A stretch of 64,000 bases of DNA from Candidatus Sulfopaludibacter sp. SbA3 (lineage in GTDB: Bacteria; Acidobacteriota; Terriglobia; Bryobacterales; Bryobacteraceae): NCBI GenBank assembly GCA_945890485.1, contig CAMDCN010000006.1:62001-126000 (forward strand). Reading direction: 5' to 3'. Numbering within the stretch: position 1 is the first letter of the stretch; each line of letters begins with the position of its first letter. Below are positions 24,113 through 33,277 of this stretch, in pieces. A program made the translations under genes and the position numbers. The notes beneath the pieces are model-generated. The model ran no database searches, was not told where the DNA came from, and saw only the letters and a list, made by a program, of their open reading frames with translations.

Positions 24113-25138
24113 ATGAGCATTTCCGTCGGCGCTAAACGGTATTCCGTCTATGGCTACGACTTTATTTTGCAAGGGAATAGCACTGCGGCCCAAGATGGCC
24201 TAGCCGAGGATTTCACTTTTTTTTGCGGGGAATCGGCGGGTTCGGAGCCGGTGACTCTGGTGCTGAACCAGGACACGCCAAACTACGCTGATTTGCCCGA
24301 ATGCGATGCGTCGGTGTATACGCCACGGAATGTGGTTTATCGCGATGGCGACAGACGGATCCTCGATTTTGGTGGCCGCGGGTTGGGCATCTACGAGCCG
24401 AAGCAGCGCCGGTTCACGATGACCAGCGAGTCGTCGGATCTGGTCTACGAGGCGGGCTATTTATTTCTGCTCTCGCAGATTGGCCAGGCGGCGGACGAAC
24501 GCGGAATGAGCCGCGTACACGCCATGGCAATGAGCTACCGCGGCAAGGCAATTCTTGCCATGCTGCCGATGGGTGGGGGGAAGAGCACGCTGGCCGCGGC
24601 GCTTTTGAAGCATAAGGAGCTGCGAATTCTTTCCGACGATTCGCCGTTTCTCGATCGTCAGGGCGGTGTGCATGCCTTTCCCTTGCGTTTGGGTCTGCTC
24701 AAGGGCCGGGAGAAAGAGGTTCCTTCCGATCAGGTTCGCATGATCGACCGGATGGAGTTCGGCCCGAAGTATCTGGTGAACTACTCGTACTTCGCGGAGC
24801 GCGTGTCCGCGAAGGCGGAGCCCGGAATGCTGTTGATCGGGCGACGGACGCTCTCGCCGCGCGGCCGTTTGGAAGAGGTGTCCTACCGTACTGCGATTTC
24901 GGCGATGGTACCCCACAGTATCGTGGGCCTGGGTTTGTTTCAAGGCCTCGAATACATCCTCGAACGGAGTACCGGCGAACTGATCGGCAAGGCAGGCGTC
25001 GCATGGTCGCGGGCTCGGAACGCGCATCAGTTGGTGCGGCGTTCACGAAATTACGTGTTGCATATGGGGCGCGATCCCGAACAGAACGCGCAGTTGATTC
25101 TGGACACGGCGGAACGATTGTTTGCCAACGGTCAGTAG
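24113..25138 (+). CDS. HPr-kinase-related ATP-binding protein (second copy type)
   Basis: A 341-residue protein with an HprK-like fold signature: RVHAMAMSYRGKAILAMLP leads into the Walker A loop MGGGKST (153-159), followed by ILSDDSPFL with the conserved acidic pair (175-176) and HAFPLRLGL. The N-terminal ~110 residues are a separate domain. It is distinct from the homologue at 5668-6558: the sequence around the P-loop and the total length differ. It overlaps the nucleotidyltransferase downstream by 17 bp, so the two are coupled. HprK-like plus nucleotidyltransferase pairs occur in some phosphorylated-lasso clusters. Substrate unknown; no precursor peptide is visible next to it. Confidence 0.75.
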   Translation: MSISVGAKRYSVYGYDFILQGNSTAAQDGLAEDFTFFCGESAGSEPVTLVLNQDTPNYADLPECDASVYTPRNVVYRDGDRRILDFGGRGLGIYEPKQRRFTMTSESSDLVYEAGYLFLLSQIGQAADERGMSRVHAMAMSYRGKAILAMLPMGGGKSTLAAALLKHKELRILSDDSPFLDRQGGVHAFPLRLGLLKGREKEVPSDQVRMIDRMEFGPKYLVNYSYFAERVSAKAEPGMLLIGRRTLSPRGRLEEVSYRTAISAMVPHSIVGLGLFQGLEYILERSTGELIGKAGVAWSRARNAHQLVRRSRNYVLHMGRDPEQNAQLILDTAERLFANGQ

Positions 25139-26237
25139 CCATCTCTACACGCTCGCCGGGAAGGCCTTGGCGCCGATTCTCCGTCTGCCGTTTGTCGAGA
25201 GCGTCTACATTCGGCGGAGCGTCGCGGCGGGCGAAGCCGAGTTCCCGTGGAGCGACCTCGATCTGGGTATGGTGATCGGCGACTGTACCGGTGAGGATCT
25301 TTTCGCGCTTTGGCGTCGATTCCAGGTGGCGAAGGTGTTGTTCCCGCGCCTGGGTGAATGTGTCGTGGCGACGGCGGATGAGTTGTCGGAGATGGCCGCG
25401 ATGGATCCCTATCGAGCTTCGCTTGACCGGCGCTTCGGCGTTGTCGCCGGCGGGAGTCGGCCATCAATCCCAGCACTGCCGATTTCCGGCATGGCTGCGG
25501 CTCGCCGGCTTGTCTTCTGGTTTGAACATTACTTGCCATTGGCCGTCCGGCAGAGGAACGTGCGCAATCAGCGCAAGTTTGTGAAGGAGATGGCCAACGC
25601 TCTTGGCGTGGTCGAGGGCCGATGGCCGGAACCCCGGCGCTCCCGTGCGGAGACGGAACTGCCGGTTGAGCTGCCGCCCGGTTCACCGTTCGCGCAGTGC
25701 TGCTTTCTTGCCGAACGGGCGCAGCGTCGGTTGCGGCCGCCGGCGCCGGTGCTGAAAAGTGTCGTACGCCTACCTTCGCTGGTGCTCCTACCCGATCGGA
25801 ATACGCCAATACCGGATGACGTAGCCGCGCGTACGATTGTTGCCACGCCACCCGTGATGGATTTGCTGATGGCCACGCAGAATCCGTTCCTTTGGTTGCA
25901 GTACGGAGCCGAACTGGAGCCGCTCGGGTTTGTTGCGCCGCCGGTCGCTGCCTGGTGGGAACTCTGCTACCGGCAGGCCAGTGGCGAACGATTTCGCTTG
26001 CCGGGGTTCTGCGAACGTGGCCCGATACTGCAGGCGGATCGTCTGGCGAGGGTGGAGCGCACGGTGCAACGATTAAGCGCCGGAGGTGCTCCAGGGGACG
26101 ATTCGAGGACGGCTGCCGCTGGACGGTCCCCAAGCCTCCGCCGATACTACCAGGGAGAATACGAAGGTCTTGCCCGGCGGGCTAAGGCGCTACGGGAACA
26201 GATTCGTCGCCAGCTCCCCGCCGCCGTCATTCCTTGA
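25122..26237 (+). CDS. Nucleotidyltransferase-fold protein
   Basis: A 371-residue protein beginning at TTG 25122, within the end of the kinase-like gene. The N-terminal region has the minimal nucleotidyltransferase motif FPWSDLDLGMVI with metal-binding Asp45 and Asp47, preceded by VESVYIRRSVAAGEA in place of the usual G-S. The remaining ~250 residues, Arg- and Pro-rich, match nothing I recognise. In the pseudomycoidin lasso cluster, as I recall it, a nucleotidyltransferase-like protein modifies the phosphorylated peptide tail; here the pair has no visible precursor, so that role is only a hypothesis. An alternative is modification of a small molecule or tRNA. Confidence 0.65.
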   Translation: MPTVSSHLYTLAGKALAPILRLPFVESVYIRRSVAAGEAEFPWSDLDLGMVIGDCTGEDLFALWRRFQVAKVLFPRLGECVVATADELSEMAAMDPYRASLDRRFGVVAGGSRPSIPALPISGMAAARRLVFWFEHYLPLAVRQRNVRNQRKFVKEMANALGVVEGRWPEPRRSRAETELPVELPPGSPFAQCCFLAERAQRRLRPPAPVLKSVVRLPSLVLLPDRNTPIPDDVAARTIVATPPVMDLLMATQNPFLWLQYGAELEPLGFVAPPVAAWWELCYRQASGERFRLPGFCERGPILQADRLARVERTVQRLSAGGAPGDDSRTAAAGRSPSLRRYYQGEYEGLARRAKALREQIRRQLPAAVIP

Positions 26238-26240
26238 GCG

Positions 26241-26717
26241 CGACCACCGCCAAAACGTACTAGCGGCGGAAAAATTGGCTCCTCACCCTGGACGCCTTTC
26301 GAACTCTTGCTGCCTGAATCTAGTGTCGCTCGAACCCCCCTAACTCCTTGTCATCGTTTGGCCCGGGCGTGTAGTTGAAGTCTGCGTCAAGTCTGGGTAC
26401 CCAACGAGCAGGACGCGGGAAACTCTCAACAAGAGCACGGACTTCCCACAACCGGACGTCTGGACATTATCGGCCGGTGCCCATCAAAAGCTGCAAACGA
26501 CACCGTGGCTACGATCGATTAAGTGTCGGCAATGGAATGGCAACTGATGGGATACGGGTTGTTTGTGACAGTATATGCGTGCCACTTTACTTTGGTGGGA
26601 TCGATGGCATTCTGATGCTCTTGGCGCGCCCTGCTGAAGAATCTGAACGCGCCGCAATCACAGATGCACTACCACTGCTTTGTGCACATTCACGCACGGG
26701 ATAACTCGCTGCGACTA
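26241..26717. other. Gene-poor stretch, no supportable gene
   Basis: Reading frames here are short and lack coding signal on both strands. A 109-codon frame at 26375-26704 has basic, low-similarity content and no ribosome-binding site. I see no RNA gene, terminator or insertion-sequence ends. With the next segment it looks like a decaying region. Confidence 0.5.
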
Positions 26718-26990
26718 TTGGGGCCCTACATCCGGAACGAACGATTGCGCTCGTGCGGTATCACACCGCTAGCTACGGACTTGGAGGGCCAGAAGCGACA
26801 ACCCTGACGCAGATTCCGGTGCTATTAATGCAACAAGGGATCAGCCCAACGCTGGACATCGAAAAGAGGTGCTGCGATCGAGAATAGGGTCTGGAATGCT
26901 GGACTTGCTGTCGGTAGCGCTCGAGGCTCTCATGATTTCACCTACACCGCACAGAGCTACGGCTCCACGCACACCAGTGGGCGATTACTC
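26718..26990 (+). pseudogene. Decayed alpha/beta-hydrolase-like fragment
   Basis: Three overlapping plus-strand frames each give a piece of plausible protein. Around 26718-26840 the frame reads GALHPERTIALVRYHTASY then GLGGPEATTLTQIPVLLMQQ. A second frame near 26810-26870 gives SGAINATRDQPNAGHRKE. A third frame near 26882-26980 gives NRVWNAGLAVGSARGSHDF. The PVLLM block resembles the strand before the catalytic Asp in alpha/beta hydrolases. No single frame is intact and no start is present, so this is best read as a frameshifted remnant; the family is a guess. It ends against the convergent xylanase gene. Confidence 0.35.
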
Positions 26991-29275
26991 TGCTCCCCGC
27001 CCACAGTCACACGCAATTCTACACTACCGTCAACCCCCGGCGGAATCATGAGGTTCACCTGCATCAGTCCATACAAACCGCCAGTCATCCCCGCGAAAAG
27101 CACGGGGGCGTTCACGCTTCCTAGTGTCGCCGACGTCGGTAGCGTCTGCGCGTACGGCCGATCCACCGGCACTGGAACTCCGGTCGTAACGACTCCATCC
27201 AAGGGGCCTGAACCCATCATGTAGACTGTGATGAAACTTCCAGCTTTTGCGCAATTACTCTCGCTGTTCAAGCTGTAATCTGAATTCTGTACAATCCCGC
27301 GGTTCGCTCCGTAGGTGAGGATGAACGGGGCCGCTGCCTTCACCTTTAGTGGCACGGGCAGGCTCTCCACTCCCGCGGTCACCACCTTCACTTGAGCGAT
27401 GCCGAGTCTTGTCTCATAGGGAAGTTGCAGGATGATCAGTCCCGGACTGACATAGTACAGCGGAACCGGAACGCCGTTCACCAACACCCGAACGCCACCC
27501 AGCGTTGTGGGCAGAGTTCCGCCCGAAGCTGTCTCCGTCTGCGATGCCATGCGCTCCCCGTATAAATCCACCAGCGATCCCGGAGAAACATCGTTCGTCA
27601 GCCCCGCGTGAATAATCGCACCGCCATCCAGGATTTGCGGTTTCAGCGCGAACTGGGTCAACTCCTGCAGCGTCGAAGCATAGGCCGCCTTCGGCTGATA
27701 CTGCCGGTCAAACAGGAGCGCGTCGCTGAAGCCGGGAAAGAAACTGTCGATCCAGGAAATAGCGTCGGTCACACCCCACACTGTGATCATGGTGCACTTG
27801 GGATGCGCGCGGCAAGCCGCCACCATGTTGCGATACTCGGTCGCCTGCTGCTGCAGTTTTTGGGGTGTGGTTGGCGACTGAATCCGCACATCCAATTCCG
27901 TGATGTGGACTTCCAGCCCCAAATCGCCGAAGCGCTTGATGTTCTCGGTCATCGACTGCAAGCTCGGAGCCGCGTTGTTCACAAAGTGCGCCTGCAGGCC
28001 TACGCCGTGAATCGGCACTCCCCGGTTCAACATTCCCTGTACCATTGTGAACATCGCGTTTGATTTTGCGTTCAGTCCTTCGACGTTGTAGTCGTTATAA
28101 AAGAGCTTAGCGTCGGGATCGGCTGCGTGCGCAAGCCGGAATGCTTCATCAATGTAGTTCGGGCCCACGTTGTTCGACCAGAACGTGGGTCGCAACCCGT
28201 TGGGCGCGGGATCTAGAATCGCTTCATTCACGACGTCCCACCAGGTGACGTGGCCCTTGAAGTGTATGACCTCCGTTTCGATGTGTTCCTTCATAAGTGC
28301 CGCCGCCTGCGCCTGCGTGAAGGTACCGTTCCTCACCCAGGCGGGAAGCTGGTTGTGCCACAGCAGCACGTGTCCCCGCACCCGCATGTGATTCGCCTCC
28401 GCGAACCTCACCACTTGATCCCCGGGACAAAAGTTGTACCGCCCCGCAGCCGGATGCGTCGTATCGAACTTAAACGCGTTCCCCGCCACTATTTGGTTGA
28501 ACTCCCGCCCGATCGTTTGAGCGTAGGTGCTCTGCAACAAATCAGCAGGCGAGGTCTCCGAACCGAAATAGAATCCCCGCGCCGACGCAACGTTGCGCAA
28601 AGCCGTGTCCGTCCGCGCCACTTTCCGTCCATAAGGATCGAACAACGTCACGCTATTGCTCGCGGCGGGAGCCGTGGCGATCATGCCCCGCAGTGTCACC
28701 GTCGTGTTGGCCGCCGCACCCAAGCCCCAGTAGACGAATCCATTCGAGAACAAGCCCGGATCCGCATACCGGCCCGCCTCCAGCCCGTTCACGAAGAACA
28801 CGAGGTCGGCCCCGATGCGCGCCACTTCTAAACGCACCGGTCCTGGCTGACGATTCCCCGGAATCGGGAACGAGCGCGAAACATTGGTCGCCGAAGCGCC
28901 CGTCCAGTAAAATGTGGAGACAGAGTTCCCGACGACACCTGCATCGATCCGCTTCAGTCCTTCCCAGAACTGCCCGCCTGTCGAAGGCTGCCCTGTCAGA
29001 GAGATCCCCACGGAGTTCGCGGTCACCGACGATTCAAGCTCTGCCACGATGCTGAAGTCTCCCGCAACTTCCAGCCTCGATCCCGTCAGCATGAACGCCT
29101 GGTAAGACGCTCCGGAGGTGTGTGCGATCGTAGACCCGTCTGCCGAGACACGCGCCGTTGCCGAACAGCCCCAGTCGCTACTCATCAGGTCGGCCACCTG
29201 CGTCCAGCCGTCCCGCGGGCTTACGGCGGCGCTGCTTGCCAAAGTTATGGAAAGGAGTAAGAGGAGGAGACGCAT
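26957..29275 (-). CDS. Secreted GH10 endo-1,4-beta-xylanase with Solibacter-type C-terminal domain
   Basis: A 772-residue secreted enzyme. Signal peptide 1-19; a beta-sandwich, laminin-G/CBM-like domain at ~25-200; GH10 TIM barrel at ~235-540 with the acid/base Glu351 in WWDVVNEAI and the nucleophile Glu460 in VHITELDVR; and a C-terminal domain ~549-772 that I recognise as TIGR03437 (LGGVRVLVNGVPVPLYYVSP ... NLMIPPGVDGSVELRVTVGG). GH10 enzymes cut internal xylan bonds. I took ATG 29275; TTG 29284 is in frame 9 nt upstream. An esterase of the acetyl-xylan-esterase kind lies 0.8 kb upstream on the same strand. The terminal domain recurs in the sugar dehydrogenase at 46064. Confidence 0.93.
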   Translation of the reverse strand: MRLLLLLLSITLASSAAVSPRDGWTQVADLMSSDWGCSATARVSADGSTIAHTSGASYQAFMLTGSRLEVAGDFSIVAELESSVTANSVGISLTGQPSTGGQFWEGLKRIDAGVVGNSVSTFYWTGASATNVSRSFPIPGNRQPGPVRLEVARIGADLVFFVNGLEAGRYADPGLFSNGFVYWGLGAAANTTVTLRGMIATAPAASNSVTLFDPYGRKVARTDTALRNVASARGFYFGSETSPADLLQSTYAQTIGREFNQIVAGNAFKFDTTHPAAGRYNFCPGDQVVRFAEANHMRVRGHVLLWHNQLPAWVRNGTFTQAQAAALMKEHIETEVIHFKGHVTWWDVVNEAILDPAPNGLRPTFWSNNVGPNYIDEAFRLAHAADPDAKLFYNDYNVEGLNAKSNAMFTMVQGMLNRGVPIHGVGLQAHFVNNAAPSLQSMTENIKRFGDLGLEVHITELDVRIQSPTTPQKLQQQATEYRNMVAACRAHPKCTMITVWGVTDAISWIDSFFPGFSDALLFDRQYQPKAAYASTLQELTQFALKPQILDGGAIIHAGLTNDVSPGSLVDLYGERMASQTETASGGTLPTTLGGVRVLVNGVPVPLYYVSPGLIILQLPYETRLGIAQVKVVTAGVESLPVPLKVKAAAPFILTYGANRGIVQNSDYSLNSESNCAKAGSFITVYMMGSGPLDGVVTTGVPVPVDRPYAQTLPTSATLGSVNAPVLFAGMTGGLYGLMQVNLMIPPGVDGSVELRVTVGGEQSNRPLVCVEP

Positions 29276-29910
29276 GAGTTCCAATAATGTCGAGCGTGCA
29301 GCCGTGTGTCAAGCGGTCTACCTAGCCCCTCAGAGCAGAATGCTATACGAAGCCATCTTTTCGCGCTAAGTCACAGAGAGCCCCCTACTGCTGGACCAAT
29401 AGGCAAACCCATTTCTGAGTCTAAACAAGCCCAGCGAAGTCCCATTGCTCAACCACCTGTGCGCCGGGCCGGAACAGCGGTGCCAGATCAGTTGTCCTGG
29501 AATTGGGTCATAAGAGCCCAGTCTCGTCTGCAACTGCGAACGCCCCTGCTCGAATCCGCGAACTGACTCAAGCAAAAAAATGTTGCGGTTCGTTTAGCGC
29601 AGGTGTTTGGGCATGCCGTATCGACACTCCTGTCGATACGGCATGCATACGCGAAGAGTGAGAAAAGTGTAAACCGAGACGCGAAACGCGTTAACCATGC
29701 GTAGGCGTTCTCTGGAGACACGGCGAATTCAAGTGCATGTGCCCGAGCTCACTCACCGAGCCCACCAGAACGGTTCTCCAAGGTGTGAACGGGAGAGTAG
29801 GATTGTCTGGAGCGCATGGAGACATCAGGAAGACGATGTGGAGAACGCGTAAACCTGCGGAGGGCGCAGGCGTAAACCACGGGGTACTGAATGTTCGGCG
29901 GGAAATAATT
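29276..29910. other. Intergenic region with a perfect inverted repeat and short direct repeats
   Basis: No coding frame here is convincing. Contents seen: a 15-bp perfect inverted repeat (29611-29646, listed separately) and three near-copies of GYGTAAACC (about 29669, 29849 and 29869). The region lies between the xylanase start and the 3' end of tRNA-Asn, a usual integration target, but I found no integrase gene or second tRNA 3' end. Confidence 0.5.
29611..29646. repeat. Perfect 15-bp inverted repeat with 6-nt loop
   Basis: GCATGCCGTATCGAC at 29611-29625 is exactly complementary to GTCGATACGGCATGC at 29632-29646, with loop ACTCCT. Neither side carries a T-tract, so it is not a standard terminator. 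The outer GCATGC is itself palindromic. Candidates are a REP-like element, a protein-binding palindrome, or a recombination site close to tRNA-Asn. Confidence 0.85.
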
Positions 29911-29985
<75 letters not shown>

Positions 29986-30009
29986 ACACTGCACTTGACA
30001 ACCCTCTTA

Positions 30010-30038
30010 TTTCAACAAATTCGAGGGGAAAGTGTCAA
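30010..30038 (-). promoter_or_regulatory. Candidate sigma-70 promoter of tRNA-Asn
   Basis: On the minus strand a perfect TTGACA (30033-30038) is followed after 17 nt by TTGAAA (30010-30015), a weak -10. A start near 30003 would leave an 18-nt 5' leader before the tRNA. The same stretch holds the end of the esterase gene's downstream region but no gene. Confidence 0.5.
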
Positions 30039-30043
30039 CTGGA

Positions 30044-30916
30044 TTAGCGTCTTTTCAGCCAATCTGCCAACCGTCCCGGCCAACTCGACAACGCGAGATC
30101 GCTCCACGCCAATCCAACCCCGTGCGGCCCCTTCTCGTAGATGTGCAACTCCGCCGGTACTCCCGCCTTTCGCAACGCCAGATAAAACAGCACGCTGTTC
30201 TCCGGCGGCACCCCCGTGTCCTCGTTCGTGTGGAACAAAAACGTCGGTGGCGTCTCTGCCGACACCTGCTTCTCGTTCGACAACAGCTCCGTCAATTGCG
30301 GATCCGGCGTATCGCCCAAAAGATTCCGCCGCGATCCCTTATGGACCACCTCTTCCTGGGTGAACGTGATCACCGGGTACGCCAAAATTGCGAAATCCGG
30401 CCGCGATCCCGCCCGTTCAATCGGATCCGCATCGCCCGCCCGCCCCCCGTCGAAATGCGTCGCCGCTGTCGCTGCCAAATGACCACCCGCCGAGAATCCC
30501 CACACGCCAATCCGCTTCGCATCCACTTTCCATTCCGAAGCCTTCGTCCGCACCGTGCGAATCGCCCGCTGCAGATCCTGCAGCATTACCGGATGACGAT
30601 ACCGCGGCCCCAGGCGATACTTCAGCACAAACGCCGAAACCCCTTGCGAGTTCAGCCACTGTGCAATCTGCTTGCCCTCATGGTCTATCGCCAGCGCTCC
30701 GTAGCCGCCGCCCGGGCAAACCACCACCGATTGCCCATTCGGATTCTTCGCCAGCCACGGCGTTAGCGACGGCTGGTCTTTCTCCGTCTCCCCCAGCGCC
30801 CCCGGGGCGCCCTGAGGCCACAGCAACTGCGCGGCAGGCTCCGGGACAGCACGTTGTGCGTTCAGCGAGCCAATGGTCATCAAACAGAGCGTCATCAGGC
30901 AAAACAAAAGGCGCAT
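30044..30916 (-). CDS. Secreted alpha/beta hydrolase, acetyl-xylan-esterase-like (BD-FAE/Axe family)
   Basis: A 290-residue protein with a signal peptide (1-20, ending LNA). It shows the carbohydrate-esterase alpha/beta fold: VVVCPGGGYGALAIDHEGKQ (oxyanion hole), WGFSAGGHLAATAATH with nucleophile Ser in GFSAGG, FLFHTNEDTGVPPENSVLFY with the acid Asp, and KGPHGVGLA with the catalytic His. The family removes acetyl groups from xylan or similar glycans. It lies upstream of the xylanase on the same strand with tRNA-Asn between, consistent with a xylan-use function. Confidence 0.88.
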   Translation of the reverse strand: MRLLFCLMTLCLMTIGSLNAQRAVPEPAAQLLWPQGAPGALGETEKDQPSLTPWLAKNPNGQSVVVCPGGGYGALAIDHEGKQIAQWLNSQGVSAFVLKYRLGPRYRHPVMLQDLQRAIRTVRTKASEWKVDAKRIGVWGFSAGGHLAATAATHFDGGRAGDADPIERAGSRPDFAILAYPVITFTQEEVVHKGSRRNLLGDTPDPQLTELLSNEKQVSAETPPTFLFHTNEDTGVPPENSVLFYLALRKAGVPAELHIYEKGPHGVGLAWSDLALSSWPGRLADWLKRR

Positions 30917-30932
30917 AGATCCTCGTAATCTA

Positions 30933-31091
30933 TCACTCTCCCTGCTTCAGTCGCCCGCTTTGCTTCAGCGCCTCCCGGAGTAGATACTCGATCTGCCCAT
31001 TCAGGCTCCGAAACTCATCGTCGGACCACCGCTTGAGCAGATCGAGGGTTTTCTCATCGATGCGGAGCAGGAATGACTTCTTCTCTGCCAT
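30933..31091 (-). CDS. Small ribbon-helix-helix (Arc/CopG-like) protein
   Basis: A 52-residue protein. It starts MAEKKSFLLRIDEKTLDLL: a short beta strand (SFLLRID) followed by two amphipathic helices (EKTLDLLKRWSDDEF; LNGQIEYLLREALKQSG). R-S-L-N-x-Q-I-E-x-L-L is the classic Arc-type ribbon-helix-helix signature for DNA binding as a dimer. The ATG lies 2 nt after the stop of the SPFH gene, so both come from one transcript. It may regulate the pair; without a toxin-like partner an antitoxin role is not supported. Confidence 0.82.
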   Translation of the reverse strand: MAEKKSFLLRIDEKTLDLLKRWSDDEFRSLNGQIEYLLREALKQSGRLKQGE

Positions 31092-31093
31092 TT

Positions 31094-31963
31094 CTAGTGA
31101 TGCAATGTTCCTGCGTTCACAACCGGCTGGACGTTGCGTTCGCTGCAGAGGACGACCAGCAGGTTCGAGACCATCGCCGCCTTCCGTTCCTCATCCAGGT
31201 TGACCACGGCTCTCTGGTTCAACTGCTCCAGCGCCATCTCCACCATGCCCACCGCGCCTTCCACGATCTTCGCCCGCGCGGCGATAATCGCGCCGGCCTG
31301 CTGCCTCTGCAGCATCGCCGCGGCAATCTCCTGCGCATAAGCCAAGTGCGTAATCCGCGCCTCCGTAATCTCCACGCCTGCCACCGTGAGCCGGGATTGG
31401 ATCTCCGTCTTCAGCCGTTCCGCCACCAAGTCCGTCGAGCCGCGCAACGAAATGTCGTTGGCGTCATGCGCGTCATAGGAGTACACCGTCGCCAAATTCC
31501 GCAATGCCGCCTCGGACTGCACCGTCACGTAGTGCGAGTAGTCGTCCACCTGAAACGTCGCCTCCGCCGAGTCCACCACCCGCCATACGACCACCGCCGC
31601 GATCTCAATCGGGTTGCCGTCATGGTCGTTCACCTTCAAGTGATTCGTCTCGAAATTCCGCACCCGCAGCGAGACCTTCTTCTTCGAGTAGAACGGGTTC
31701 GACCACCGAAGGCCCGCATCTTTCACCGTGCCGACGTACCGTCCGAACAGTTGCAGCACTACTGCCTGATTCGGCTGGACGGTAAAGTTACCCGGCAGCA
31801 TCACAAAACCCAGGATCAACAACAACAAACCGGAAACGATGTACGTCGCCGCCTCGCCGCTTCCTTTGGCCGTAAAGAAGCAGTAGAGACTGGCGCCAAA
31901 AATGGCGAGATTGATAAGCAGCATCAGGTAGCCGCTCGGTGCCCTTTCGATTCGCTCTTTCAT
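31094..31963 (-). CDS. SPFH/Band-7 domain membrane protein
   Basis: A 289-residue protein with two N-terminal membrane segments ([35 protein letters not shown]) followed by an SPFH domain: [53 protein letters not shown] and AEERLKTE-like [14 protein letters not shown] long helix ([20 protein letters not shown]) follows. Such flotillin/QmcA-like proteins form membrane scaffolds and assist proteases. It is coupled to a small ribbon-helix-helix gene and divergent from the PQQ-like propeller at 32025. Confidence 0.9.
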   Translation of the reverse strand: MKERIERAPSGYLMLLINLAIFGASLYCFFTAKGSGEAATYIVSGLLLLILGFVMLPGNFTVQPNQAVVLQLFGRYVGTVKDAGLRWSNPFYSKKKVSLRVRNFETNHLKVNDHDGNPIEIAAVVVWRVVDSAEATFQVDDYSHYVTVQSEAALRNLATVYSYDAHDANDISLRGSTDLVAERLKTEIQSRLTVAGVEITEARITHLAYAQEIAAAMLQRQQAGAIIAARAKIVEGAVGMVEMALEQLNQRAVVNLDEERKAAMVSNLLVVLCSERNVQPVVNAGTLHH

Positions 31964-32024
31964 ATCGAAATGATATCATTGTGATTTCGGGCGAGTCCAG
32001 CGAAAAGTGAGATATCCTCACGCT

Positions 32025-33275
32025 ATGCACCGCCTTGCCTGTCTCGCTGTGATCTCCGTCGGAACCCTCGCCGCCGAAAACTGGCCGCAGTGGCGAGGCC
32101 CGTCCTTTGACGGCAGCTCCGCCGAGAAGGGACTGCCCACGAAGTGGACCACCGAAGAGGGCGTCACCTGGAAGCTCCCGCTCCCCGGTCGCAGCGGCGC
32201 AACGCCGATCATCTGGGGCGAGCACGTCTTCCTGAACGTCGCCGACGGCGAAGACCTGCACATTTGGGACGTCGACCGGTCCACCGGCAAACTCCGTTGG
32301 CAGCAGAAGCTAGCCGGCGGCAACTACAAAATCAACAAGCAGAACATGTCATCACCTTCGCCGGTCACCGACGGCAAGACGGTGTTCGTGCTCACCGGCG
32401 TAGGCATCTTCAAGGCGTTCGACTTCACCGGCAAGGAGCTCTGGAGCCGGGATATTCAGAAGGATTATGGCAAGTTTGGCCTGAACTGGGGCTATGCCTC
32501 TTCGCCGCTGCTGTGGAACGGCTCGTTGTACGTCCAGGTGCTGCACGGCATGAAGACCGACGACCCCTCGTACCTCCTCCGCATCGACCCCAAGACCGGC
32601 AAGACCGTGATGAAGGTCGACCGGCCCACTGATGCCATTGTGGAATCGCCGGACTCCTACACCACGCCCCAGATCTGGAAGGAAGGCGCCAAGGAGGAAC
32701 TCATCATCACGGGAGGCGACGTCGTCACCGGCCACGATCCCTTGACGCTCAAGGAGCTTTGGCGCGCTAACGTCCTCAACCCGCAGAACAACCCGATGAA
32801 CCGCATCATCGCCTCCGCCGTCGTAAAAGACGGACTCATCTATTGCCCCACTCGCGTGAAGCCGCTCACCGCGCTCCGGCCCGGCGGTCGCGGCGACGTG
32901 ACGAAGACTCACATCGCCTGGCAGAATCCGAACGGCCCCGACGTCCCGTCTCCGGTCACCGATGGCAAGTACCTCTACGTCACCAACGACCGTGGCATTC
33001 TGTGGAATCTCAATGCGAAGACCGGGGAGGAGATCTGGGGCGGCCAGCGCATCAAACCGGCGATCTATTCGTCGAGCCCCGTGCTCGCCGACGGCAAGCT
33101 CTACGTCACCAGCGAGGACGGCCTCGTCACGGTCGTTAAGGCCGGCCCTACGTTCGAAGTCCTGGCGGAGAACGATATGAAGGAGTACACTCTCTCCTCC
33201 CCGGCCATCTCCGACGGTCAGATCTTCATCCGGACTGCGGGCGCCTTATACTGCATCGGCGCCCGCCGCCGGTAA
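32025..33275 (+). CDS. Secreted PQQ-like beta-propeller protein (PQQ_2 repeats)
   Basis: A 416-residue protein with a signal peptide (1-16, ending LAA). It starts [20 protein letters not shown] and contains repeated blades such as [35 protein letters not shown] and [12 protein letters not shown]. This family is common in acidobacteria and planctomycetes, and most members lack PQQ-binding residues and have no assigned reaction. It is related to the protein at 37522. I chose the ATG at 32025 rather than the in-frame GTG at 32007 because the signal peptide follows it directly. Confidence 0.85.
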   Translation: MHRLACLAVISVGTLAAENWPQWRGPSFDGSSAEKGLPTKWTTEEGVTWKLPLPGRSGATPIIWGEHVFLNVADGEDLHIWDVDRSTGKLRWQQKLAGGNYKINKQNMSSPSPVTDGKTVFVLTGVGIFKAFDFTGKELWSRDIQKDYGKFGLNWGYASSPLLWNGSLYVQVLHGMKTDDPSYLLRIDPKTGKTVMKVDRPTDAIVESPDSYTTPQIWKEGAKEELIITGGDVVTGHDPLTLKELWRANVLNPQNNPMNRIIASAVVKDGLIYCPTRVKPLTALRPGGRGDVTKTHIAWQNPNGPDVPSPVTDGKYLYVTNDRGILWNLNAKTGEEIWGGQRIKPAIYSSSPVLADGKLYVTSEDGLVTVVKAGPTFEVLAENDMKEYTLSSPAISDGQIFIRTAGALYCIGARRR

Positions 33276-33277
33276 CC

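Noticed and set aside
26375-26704. 109-codon frame as a real gene
   Set aside because: No ribosome-binding site, unusual composition, no recognisable fold, and next to frameshifted fragments.
29611-29646. Reading the perfect inverted repeat as a Rho-independent terminator
   Set aside because: No run of T follows either arm and the loop is not typical; kept as a repeat of unknown function.
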